DNA from: Chloroflexi bacterium 54-19
Lineage (GTDB): Bacteria > Chloroflexota > Chloroflexia > Chloroheliales > Chloroheliaceae
Direction of reading: 5' to 3'
DNA length: 64,000 nucleotides
Assembly (NCBI GenBank): GCA_001898225.1
Contig: MKTJ01000047.1
Span: 323,815-387,814 of the forward strand
Shown: in pieces, positions 57,301 to 64,000 of the stretch
How positions within the stretch are numbered: the stretch's first letter is position 1
Layout: the number at the start of each line of letters is the position of its first letter
Notes under the pieces: generated by a model
The model's input: the letters and a program-made list of their open reading frames with translations, nothing else
Database searches by the model: none
Told to the model about the DNA's origin: nothing
Program-made: the position numbers and the translations under genes

Positions 57301-58950
57301 TTGAAAATAACCTCTGAAAAGGACCAGCAAAGCCAGTATATCGTTCGTATCGAAATTGACCCGGCGGAACTGGAAGAGGCCAAAGGCAAAGCGGCCAAGA
57401 AACTTTCCAACCAGTTGCGGATTCCCGGTTTCCGCCCCGGCAAGGCCCCGCGCGCCCTGGTAGAGCGCTTCGTCGGACAGGAGGGTCTGATCGACCAGGC
57501 TACCCGTGATTTGTTGCCCAAGGCTTACGAAAATGCCCTCAAGCAGGAAAATATTAAACCTATTGCCGACCCTCAGTTTAATGTCGAATCGACCGACCCG
57601 CTCACTCTTATTGTGACTATTCCGGTTGAGCCGACCGTCGAATTGGGCGATTACAAAGGTATCAAGTTTGACCTGGACGAACCTGAAGTTACCGCCGAAG
57701 AAGAAGAAAAAGTCTTACAGCAGTTGATTGACCAGCAAAGCACCTGGGAAGAGCCCGATACCGAGCGCCCTGCCCAGGAAGGCGACCAGGTCGAACTGGA
57801 TATGCAGACCGTCCGCGACGGCGAAACTACCGGCGAACCCTTCCAGCGGACCGGCGTCCTGGGCAAGGGCGAACTCCTGGGCCAGATTGACGACCAGGTG
57901 CAGGGTCTGAGCGTTGGCGAGGAAAAGGTTATCGAGGTAAAGCGGCCTGAACCGGCGGCTGCCCCGGAAGCCGAAACTGCGACCGAAGGCGAAGGCGAGG
58001 AAACCGAAGCCGCCGAACCGGCCCAGAGCGCTGAAGGTGAAGAAACCTCTGATGCCGCCGAAGGTGAAGCCGCTGCTGAAGCCGCCGCCGAGGAAACCGC
58101 TGCTGTTGAGCCGATGACCTTCAAGGTCAAACTGAACAGCATCAAGGTCAAACATGAGCCTGAGGTTAACGACGATTTCGCCCAGTCCGTCCTGCCCGGC
58201 GTCAAGACGGTGGACGAACTGCACGCGCGTATCCGCGAACAGCTCAAGGCCGAAAAGCTGTCCAAGGCCAAGAGTGAATTGACCGAAAAGATTGTCAAGC
58301 AGGCCGTGGAGCAAGCCACGGTAGCCGTCCCGCCTATCCTGATTGACGCCGAAATTCACCAGCTTGAAGAAAACATGGCTAACCGGCTCAAACAGCAGAA
58401 GCTGACCCTGGACCAATACCTCCAGTACACCGGCAAAGACCACGAAGCCCTGCACGAAGAACTCCGTCCCCAGGCTGAGGACCGGGTGAAGACCGTGCTG
58501 GTATTGCGCGAGATTGCTACCCAGGAAGGTATTACGGTTGAGCAAGCCGATTTCGACAAGGAAATCGAGCGAATGGTCGAGCAGTTCACCAAAGACCTGC
58601 CGGAAGAAAGCCGCGAGGCCCAGGCCGCCAGCATGCGTGAATTCCTGGCGAACGAGCAGACCCAGCAGCAGGTCCGCGATACTATCTTTAGCACCAAGCT
58701 GACTGACCGCCTGATTGAACTCGCTACCGGTGTAAAACCGGCTGACGAGGTCGAGTTCGCCGATGTCCCGGCTGATAGCGCCCGCGAAACCGAAGCGGAG
58801 CAATTGCTGGAAGAAGCTACCAACAACCCGGAGACCGCCGATATTCCCGAAGCGCTCCCGGCTGACGAGGTGGAAACCCCGGCTGACCAGGGCGCGACCG
58901 AGGAAAAGCCCAGGTCTGGCCGCAGCAAAAGTAAAAAGGCCACCGAATAA
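57301..58950 (+). CDS. tig: Trigger factor with acidic insertion in its PPIase domain
   Basis: Ribosome-associated chaperone. N-terminal ribosome-binding domain with the signature IPGFRPGKAPRALVERF (about 41-57). The FKBP-like domain starts with EGDQVELDMQTVRDG and FQRTGVLGKGELL and should end VGEEKVIEVK-[FP..]-TFKVKLNSIKVK. Between these two strands lies an insert of about 60 residues rich in Glu and Ala (AETATEGEGEETEAAEPAQS), replacing the usual 15. The C-terminal arm (TVDELHARIREQLKAEKLSK) is complete; a second acidic tail closes the protein. 549 residues versus about 430 usually. Start is TTG. It is followed by clpP 101 bp on, a common order. Confidence 0.94.
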   Translation: MKITSEKDQQSQYIVRIEIDPAELEEAKGKAAKKLSNQLRIPGFRPGKAPRALVERFVGQEGLIDQATRDLLPKAYENALKQENIKPIADPQFNVESTDPLTLIVTIPVEPTVELGDYKGIKFDLDEPEVTAEEEEKVLQQLIDQQSTWEEPDTERPAQEGDQVELDMQTVRDGETTGEPFQRTGVLGKGELLGQIDDQVQGLSVGEEKVIEVKRPEPAAAPEAETATEGEGEETEAAEPAQSAEGEETSDAAEGEAAAEAAAEETAAVEPMTFKVKLNSIKVKHEPEVNDDFAQSVLPGVKTVDELHARIREQLKAEKLSKAKSELTEKIVKQAVEQATVAVPPILIDAEIHQLEENMANRLKQQKLTLDQYLQYTGKDHEALHEELRPQAEDRVKTVLVLREIATQEGITVEQADFDKEIERMVEQFTKDLPEESREAQAASMREFLANEQTQQQVRDTIFSTKLTDRLIELATGVKPADEVEFADVPADSARETEAEQLLEEATNNPETADIPEALPADEVETPADQGATEEKPRSGRSKSKKATE

Positions 58951-59051
58951 TTTTACCGGGCCGGCCCCTGGCAAAAGGACCGGCCCAAACCAATAATAAC
59001 AATTTCCAGGTTTGCCGTACCAAACGACGGTAAACACCAGGGAGGAAAATC

Positions 59052-59729
59052 ATGGGCAAGATACATTTACCCGAATATTACGAAAGGGCTATTGATACTG
59101 GTATCGTTAAGCCGGAAGCGGTTATTCCTTACGTAATTGAAAATACCAACCGGGGCGAGCGCCAGTACGATGTTTACAGCCGCCTGCTCCGCGAGCGTAT
59201 TATTTTCCTGGGCACCGGCATTGACGACCAGATTGCCAATGTGGTGATTGCCCAGTTGCTTTTCCTGGCCTATGAAGACCCGGAACGCGATATTTCGATT
59301 TATATCAATAGCCCCGGCGGCTCGATTACGGCTGGCCTGGCTATCTATGATGCGATGCAATTTGTCGAGCCGGACGTGGTAACGATGTGCATGGGCCTGG
59401 CCGCCTCGATGGCGACCGTGCTGCTCTGCGCGGGGAACCCCGGCAAACGCTTTGCTCTGCCGAACTCGACCATCCACCAGCACCCGGCGGGTGGCGGTAT
59501 GCAGGGTTACGCCCCGGACGTAGAAATCCAGGCCCGCTACCTGCTCGATATGCAGCGCAAGGTCCGCGAGATTATGGCGAAGCACACCGGCCAGCCCTAC
59601 GAACGGATTAGCCGCGACTTCGACCGCGACCACTACTTCACCCCGGAAGAAGCCAAAGAGTATGGCATCATTGATGAAATTCTCGATCCCGGCAAATCCC
59701 TGCGTGAAGCCGCCAGTCTCACCAAGTAA
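59052..59729 (+). CDS. clpP: ATP-dependent Clp protease proteolytic subunit
   Basis: Serine protease core that degrades proteins delivered by ClpX/ClpC. Catalytic Ser119 in MGLAASMATVLL and His in NSTIHQHPAGG; GSITAGLAIYDAMQFVEPDV; the later YFTPEEAKEYGIIDEI supplies the Asp region. Length 225 is normal. GGAGG lies 6 bp before the ATG. It follows tig, as in most bacteria, where it may share the transcript; clpX is not in the next position, being replaced by a convergent acetyltransferase gene after a terminator. Confidence 0.96.
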   Translation: MGKIHLPEYYERAIDTGIVKPEAVIPYVIENTNRGERQYDVYSRLLRERIIFLGTGIDDQIANVVIAQLLFLAYEDPERDISIYINSPGGSITAGLAIYDAMQFVEPDVVTMCMGLAASMATVLLCAGNPGKRFALPNSTIHQHPAGGGMQGYAPDVEIQARYLLDMQRKVREIMAKHTGQPYERISRDFDRDHYFTPEEAKEYGIIDEILDPGKSLREAASLTK

Positions 59730-59743
59730 AGTTTTTGAAATAA

Positions 59744-59771
59744 AAAAGCGCCTTTGACGGGCGCTTTTTTT
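59744..59771 (+). terminator. Terminator of tig-clpP
   Basis: AAAAGCGCC and GGCGCTTTT pair around a short loop (TTTGACG) and are followed by TTTTTT. Also works in the opposite direction for the convergent gene. Confidence 0.85.
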
Positions 59772-59785
59772 ATCCTCTTTTTAAG

Positions 59786-60298
59786 TTAGTCCTGGTTCGA
59801 GGGGATTAGCCGCTCGACAATTACCATGTCCTGCCAGACCCCGTCCACTTTGCCGTGTTTTTTGTGGATACCGACTTCCTCGAAGCCGAGCGACCCCAGC
59901 AGGTGGCGGCTGGCCTGGTTTTGGACCAGGACCCGCGAAACCAGTTTCCAGAAACCGGCCTTTTCAGCCTGGGCAATAAGGGTTTCCATTGCCAGCCGTC
60001 CGGCCCCGCACCCGCGAAACTCGGCGTCAACGTAGACCGAAAATTCAGCGATACCGGCATAACACTCGTGATAGCTGTAGGTTGCGGTAGAGGCAAAGGC
60101 GATAACCCGGCCTCGCCGCTCGACTACCACTATCGGATGGATTCCATCAAACCAATTCTTAATCTCGTAAGCTTCCCTTAAACGGACTTCACAGGTGGCG
60201 TGGTGGCCTTCGATACCCTGGTTATAGATGGCGGCAATCGCCGGGGCGTCGGCCAGGGTCGCCCGGCGGGCCTGACCGACTTCAGTTTCCACAGACAT
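59786..60298 (-). CDS. GNAT acetyltransferase, ArsN1/phosphinothricin-acetyltransferase-like
   Basis: 170 residues, GNAT fold: ATLADAPAIAAIYNQGI (helix 1), FASTATYSYHECYAGIAEFS, the CoA loop RGCGAGRLAMETLIAQAEK (about 96-114), and the C-terminal VGIHKKHGKVDGVWQDMVIV. The run YNQGI, YAGIAEFSVYVD and KHGKxDGVWxDxVIVE is characteristic of phosphinothricin/arsinothricin acetyltransferases (ArsN1, Pat). Such enzymes acetylate the free amino group of glutamate-like antibiotics. No arsenic gene is adjacent. Start ATG 60298. Confidence 0.82.
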   Translation of the reverse strand: MSVETEVGQARRATLADAPAIAAIYNQGIEGHHATCEVRLREAYEIKNWFDGIHPIVVVERRGRVIAFASTATYSYHECYAGIAEFSVYVDAEFRGCGAGRLAMETLIAQAEKAGFWKLVSRVLVQNQASRHLLGSLGFEEVGIHKKHGKVDGVWQDMVIVERLIPSNQD

Positions 60299-60747
60299 TT
60301 GTTAAGTTTTTTACCTCGAATTAGTTCTATTTTTTTATAATTTCTCGCGCTACCCGGCCTCAATTTTCGCCGGTTTTTGCCCTATCTCGGCAACGGCCCC
60401 TCATAATACCAGACCGGACCTCCCGCGACAATGGTGATTATCACAAATTTTGGGCCAGGGTCGCGCTTTTTCTGACCCGTTTATACTACAAATTTAGTTT
60501 ACCGCTCAAACCTAAAAAAGCTATAAATTATGGATAACATAGTATAAAGGTTTCCTAAAGGTTGCTTCCCCGGATGCTATAATAGGTAGAGACTATTTGC
60601 GAAAGGTGCACCTGGGAAACATCGCAATCATCAATTTAACTTTTGCGACTTTTTTAACACCGGAAACGTAATAAGATTAGCAGGACTTGACAGGCGCAGC
60701 TTCAAATTTCAAATAAAATTGCGTGAGTGCGGACCGGGGAGGCCAGG
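60299..60747 (+). other. Non-coding region with promoter
   Basis: About 450 AT-rich bp upstream of the broken DUF1275 gene. Extended -10 TGCTATAAT at 60575-60583, and A/T-rich tracts near 60500-60540. No gene recognised in either strand. Confidence 0.35.
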
Positions 60748-61370
60748 GTGGCGGTTTCTGTAACTTCCGTGGGGAAAAATAATCCTGGTTGGGCTGACCG
60801 GCTGACCTCAGAATCACCGGGCAGTTTTTTATTGAGTTTTGTTGCCGGATTTGGCCGGTCGCGCAAGCTCGAAATCGCGCCTTTGTTACTGGTCTGCGAG
60901 GTGATTTTACTTAGCGCTTTCCTGGTTACGGGTGTTTTGCTGACACCGCCGGGACGGTTCGAGTTTGATGAAATGCGCACGCTTATCGTTGGCGGGTGTG
61001 GGGTGCTGGCGATAGGTATCCAGAATGCTTTGATGCGTGAGGCTTTTACGACTTTTCTGGCGACCAATATGATGACAGGCAATTTTACCCAGTTTACGAT
61101 AGACCTGTCGAACCTGCTACGAAATCTTTTTAGCAGTCACCGCTCGAAAGACGATACGAACCAAATTATCAAAAGAATCCGGCGTTACGGGAATGCGCTC
61201 CTGGGTTTTTGCTGTGGTCCGCAGGCGGGGCCTTTGGTGTCTCGATGTGGCATTTCTGGTCTGTCCTGCTGCCCCTGGCCGTGATAGCTCTCCTGGCGAC
61301 GGCCACTTCTGCCAGGACGCCAGCCAGGACCGCGCAAAGCCTGCAAAGTGCTGATTTGAAGAAAAGCTGA
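60748..61370 (+). pseudogene. Truncated, frameshifted DUF1275 (YoaK-like) membrane protein gene
   Basis: The visible protein starts (GTG at 60748, GGGGAGG upstream) with LLSFVAGF and then PLLLVCEVILLSAFLVTGVL, GIQNALMREAFTTFL and TNMMTGNFTQFTIDLSNLLR, the second half of the DUF1275/YoaK family; the first half (the helices with the family's first TGN motif) is missing. After GNALLGF the frame breaks: adding one T in the TTTTT run at 61205-61209 restores FLLWSAGGAFGVSMWHFWSV and then LLPLAVIALLATATS to a TGA at 61368-61370. So it is 5'-truncated and frameshifted; a sequencing error could cause the frameshift but not the missing part. Confidence 0.7.
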
Positions 61371-61434
61371 CCTGGGTATGGGTCGGAAAAGATAAAATGA
61401 AGATAGAAGTAAGCGCTAAAGGAGGAAAGCTTTA

Positions 61435-62388
61435 ATGGCACTTCTAATCGAAAATATAAGTAAAAGTTTTGCCAGTGTGCAGGCCGTCCGCAATCTTTCG
61501 ATGCAGGTCCAGCCAGGCGAAATTTTTGGCTTTCTGGGGCCGAACGGGGCCGGAAAGACCACCACTATCCGCATGATTCTCGATATTCTACGGCCCGACA
61601 GCGGCAAAATTACCTGGGCCGGTAAGCCGGTCGGGGAGATTCCGCGCAAAGCCTGGGGCTATCTACCGGAGGAACGCGGCTTGTATCCCAAAATGAACGT
61701 GGATGACCAGCTTATCTTCCTGGCCCGCCTTTACGGGATGGATAAGACCACCGTCAAGAAAGAACTGGATGAGTGGCTGGAACGCTTCCAGATTACGACT
61801 TACCGCAAGAAAAAGGTCGAAGAACTTTCCAAAGGTAACCAGCAAAAGGTTCAATTCCTGGCAACCATCCTGCACGACCCGGAAATTTTGGTTATGGATG
61901 AACCTTTTAGCGGCCTCGACCCGGTAAACGTCAATTTGCTGAAAGACGCTTTTTTGGAAATGCACCGGCGAGGCAAGACCATTATTTTCTCGACCCACCA
62001 GATGGAACAGGTCGAAGAACTGTGCGAGAATATTTCGATTATCAACAAGGGACAGGTGGTGGTTGAAGGCAGCGTGCGCCAGGTCAAACGTAGCGCCGGG
62101 CGGAGCGTGGTCCGGTTGGCCCTGGATAACGACCCACAAATAGGCTGGCTCGACCAGGTGCCGGGCGTGACCGTTACCAAGCGGCGGCAGGATTACGTGG
62201 AATTCAACCTCACCGCCCCGGCCACGACCGACCAGATTTTGCAAACAGCCTTACAGCGCGGCGGCCATATCACCCTTTTTGAACTGGGCGAACCGTCCTT
62301 GAACGACATCTTCATCGAGCGGGTAGGTGGGATTGCCCAGCCCGATGTGCCGGTACCGGCGGCAACCAGTACCGTTCCGGGCCGCTAA
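61435..62388 (+). CDS. ABC transporter ATP-binding protein, NatA-like
   Basis: 317 residues. Walker A LGPNGAGKTTTIRMIL (about 34-49), signature LSKGNQQKVQFLATIL, Walker B EILVMDEPFSGLDPVN, and switch His in FSTHQMEQVEEL. After the ATPase (ending near 220) there is a DUF4162-like tail (residues 225-300, ITLFELGEPSLNDIFIERVG), typical of NatA/EcsA-type exporters. It pairs with the permease gene 111 bp downstream. AAAGGAGG is well placed before the ATG. Likely a sodium or drug exporter; substrate not deducible. Confidence 0.92.
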   Translation: MALLIENISKSFASVQAVRNLSMQVQPGEIFGFLGPNGAGKTTTIRMILDILRPDSGKITWAGKPVGEIPRKAWGYLPEERGLYPKMNVDDQLIFLARLYGMDKTTVKKELDEWLERFQITTYRKKKVEELSKGNQQKVQFLATILHDPEILVMDEPFSGLDPVNVNLLKDAFLEMHRRGKTIIFSTHQMEQVEELCENISIINKGQVVVEGSVRQVKRSAGRSVVRLALDNDPQIGWLDQVPGVTVTKRRQDYVEFNLTAPATTDQILQTALQRGGHITLFELGEPSLNDIFIERVGGIAQPDVPVPAATSTVPGR

Positions 62389-62499
62389 ACAGAAAATAGT
62401 GTAAGGTTAATTGAACGAGGGAACAAGCTTTTAAGGGCAAGGTTCGGGTAAATAGCCCCGGACTTGCCAGGAAAACGTTCCGTGAAAAGGAGCTTGACA

Positions 62500-63930
62500 G
62501 TGGCTTTTTTAAGAAATCGAAACGGACGGAAAGACCCGGCCTCTCAGGATGAAGCTCGTAGCAATGACGCAGTTATGATAACGGCAGCCAATCACGCCGC
62601 CAGCCAGAACGCCCGCAACATTCCTTTGATTATCGAGAGAGAGTATAAGGCGCGGGTGCAGAAACGCTCGTTTGTGGTTGGCACTATTATCCTGGTGGTG
62701 CTGGTAATCCTGGCGGCCTGCGTCCCGACCGTCATCGAGCTAATCAGTTCGAACTCCCAGTCGAAAATCGCGGTGGTCAACCAGGCTAACCAGGTGGCCG
62801 GGCTCGACCCGGTAAATTATATCTCGACCCAGCTAAATACTACCATCAGTAGCACCGGCCAACTCCAGGCGGTCCCTTCTTCCAAGCCCAAGTTTACCGT
62901 AGAGTCGGGCCAGCCTGGCGACATCAGCTCTTTGCGCCAGCAGGTCCGGGATGGTAAGTTGGACGCCCTCCTGGTGATAAACCGGGCTGCTGCGGGCGAT
63001 TTAAACTTCGAATATTTTAGCAACAGCAGCCCGACAGGCACTACCGCCGCCCAGATTCAGGCAGCTACGACCCAGTTAAATTTTCTTGACAAGCTGGGGC
63101 GGCTAGGGATTTCACAGACCCAGTTATCCACCCTTTTCCAGTCGCCTAACCTGACCGCTACCAGCGTGTCCGATGAAAAATCGGGCCGGACTCCGGAAGA
63201 ATCCGCCGCGGCAACTCTGGTAGTAACGCTGGGGGTTATCCTGATTTTCACCACGATTTTGCAATATGGCGCGACGGTGGCCCAGGGCGCGGTAGAGGAA
63301 AAAAGTAACCGCATCATGGAAATCATGATTAATGCCGCCACGCCGTTCCAGCTTATGATTGGCAAAATCATCGGTATCGGGTTGGCCGGGGTGACCCAGG
63401 TGGCGGCCCTGGCGGCGGCCGGGATTGTTGCTGTCCTGGCGCAAGACCCGCTAAAAAAGGTCCTCTTGAATAACGCGACCGGGGGCACTCAGATTGATAT
63501 AACCGGGTTATCGGTGGGCTTGCTTGGCCTGGTGGTCCTCTACTTCATCCTGGGGTTCCTGCTTTACGGCACTCTCTATGCTGCCGTGGGGTCACTGGTC
63601 AGCCGCCAGGAAGATGTCCAGACCGCCCTGGCTCCCCTGACCTTCCTGTTTATGGCCGGTTACTTTGTCAGTATCTTCTCGCTGAGCGCAACCGATACGT
63701 TGTGGGTAAAGATTCTTTCTTTCGTGCCTTTCTTTACCCCGACCCTGATGCTCAGTCGCGCCGGGATTTCTGAACTGGACTGGTGGGAAGTGCCCCTTAG
63801 CATCGTGATTATGCTGGTTTCTATCATCGTCTTTACCTGGCTGGCCGGACGCATCTACCGGGCCGGGGTGCTGATGTACGGTCAGAAGGCCAACCTGGGC
63901 CGCCTGTTCAAATTGGCCCTTTCCCGCTAA
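62500..63930 (+). CDS. ABC transporter permease, NatB-like
   Basis: 476 residues from GTG 62500, chosen because AAAAGGAG lies 8 bp upstream; an earlier TTG is less well placed. One helix near 55-77 (SFVVGTIILVVLVILAAC), a large extracytoplasmic domain (about 80-240, with the QLSTLFQSPNLTATSVSDEK region), then about five membrane helices at the end (VVTLGVILIFTTILQYGATV, LMIGKIIGIGLAGVTQVAAL and others). The motif EEKSNRIMEIMINAATPFQL is typical of NatB/YhaP permeases. It forms an exporter with the ATPase encoded just upstream. A terminator follows. Confidence 0.9.
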   Translation: MAFLRNRNGRKDPASQDEARSNDAVMITAANHAASQNARNIPLIIEREYKARVQKRSFVVGTIILVVLVILAACVPTVIELISSNSQSKIAVVNQANQVAGLDPVNYISTQLNTTISSTGQLQAVPSSKPKFTVESGQPGDISSLRQQVRDGKLDALLVINRAAAGDLNFEYFSNSSPTGTTAAQIQAATTQLNFLDKLGRLGISQTQLSTLFQSPNLTATSVSDEKSGRTPEESAAATLVVTLGVILIFTTILQYGATVAQGAVEEKSNRIMEIMINAATPFQLMIGKIIGIGLAGVTQVAALAAAGIVAVLAQDPLKKVLLNNATGGTQIDITGLSVGLLGLVVLYFILGFLLYGTLYAAVGSLVSRQEDVQTALAPLTFLFMAGYFVSIFSLSATDTLWVKILSFVPFFTPTLMLSRAGISELDWWEVPLSIVIMLVSIIVFTWLAGRIYRAGVLMYGQKANLGRLFKLALSR

Positions 63931-63955
63931 CAATAAATTCTGAGTCCTAATTACG

Positions 63956-63990
63956 GGAGGCAGCCGCACCACGGTTGCCTCCTGTTTTTG
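63956..63990 (+). terminator. Terminator of the NatAB-like operon
   Basis: GGAGGCA and TGCCTCC pair, extended by CC/GG, with a loop of about 7 nt; TGTTTTTGG follows. Confidence 0.7.
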
Positions 63991-64000
63991 GTTTCCCTCA

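Noticed and set aside
1..64000. tRNA, rRNA, CRISPR arrays, insertion sequences and prophage genes
   Set aside because: I looked for T-loop motifs (GGTTCGAxxCC), rRNA landmarks, direct repeats of 28-37 bp with spacers and transposase or integrase motifs and found none; a dedicated search could still find weak ones.

Overview
The window reads as chromosome of a Chloroflexota bacterium (mid-50s % GC by eye). This rests on family content, not on a marker tree. The clues are an FMN-riboswitch-controlled RibXY-type riboflavin importer (first predicted in Chloroflexus), LysW-carrier lysine synthesis genes, an OpcA-type glucose-6-phosphate dehydrogenase cluster, a solute-binding lipoprotein with an Ala/Thr/Gly-rich linker after the lipobox, a peptidyl-prolyl isomerase with long Thr/Pro linkers, and a GGNDS/PKTIDND-type phosphofructokinase. 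The class cannot be fixed from what I can see. No rRNA, tRNA, CRISPR array, phage or insertion sequence was found. The window looks like ordinary core plus accessory chromosome with several dispersed short repeats.

Layout. 1-4.0 kb: the 5' end of an acetate-CoA ligase gene (leftward), a two-gene unit of small unknown proteins, then an FMN riboswitch with two successive intrinsic terminators ahead of ribX-ribY. 4.1-8.6 kb: a Ser/Thr kinase-FHA protein, a KamB/NpmA-like 16S rRNA methyltransferase, a SUKH (SMI1/KNR4) protein, a 3-hydroxyacyl-CoA dehydrogenase and a small unknown gene. 8.9-20.1 kb: a near-complete pentose phosphate cluster, gluconokinase, transketolase, transaldolase, a degenerate phosphoglucose-isomerase-like protein, gnd, zwf, opcA and pgl. 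20.1-22.0 kb: a SUFU-domain protein, a small conserved basic protein and a membrane-anchored methyltransferase. 22.1-27.0 kb: lysY, lysX, lysW (leftward), a PH-domain membrane protein and a branched-chain aminotransferase.

27.1-31.7 kb: a parvulin-type isomerase, the rpsF-ssb-rpsR operon with its promoter and a leader of about 180 nt, and a TMEM175-type channel. 31.8-36.1 kb: DUF1877, a DEDDh exonuclease, a membrane protein, a HemG-like flavodoxin and a hemerythrin protein. 36.1-44.4 kb: a lone MsmX/UgpC-type ATPase, a benzoate-CoA-ligase-family enzyme, a lipoprotein with a possible nuclease-fold domain, two GT-C membrane proteins and a small membrane protein. 44.7-49.9 kb: a MarR regulator with a perfect 26-bp palindrome at its promoter, an isochorismatase-fold hydrolase, an MFS pump and a small membrane protein; then an SDR and a WYL regulator transcribed divergently from a symmetric operator. 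50-56.8 kb: a PPi-type phosphofructokinase, a PhyH dioxygenase, a flavin monooxygenase, DNA polymerase IV and a duplicated DUF6328 protein. 57-64 kb: trigger factor with an acidic insert, clpP, an ArsN1-like acetyltransferase, a broken DUF1275 gene and a NatAB-like ABC exporter.

Functionally, the largest unit is the pentose phosphate cluster. Gluconokinase and Zwf/OpcA/Pgl feed 6-phosphogluconate to Gnd, and transketolase and transaldolase recycle the pentoses; only the ribulose-5-phosphate isomerase and epimerase are absent. Two short repeat families run through intergenic DNA: heptameric tandem repeats, mostly as facing inverted blocks, and palindromes built on CGTTTAACG. Extended -10 promoters of the form TGnTATAAT recur.
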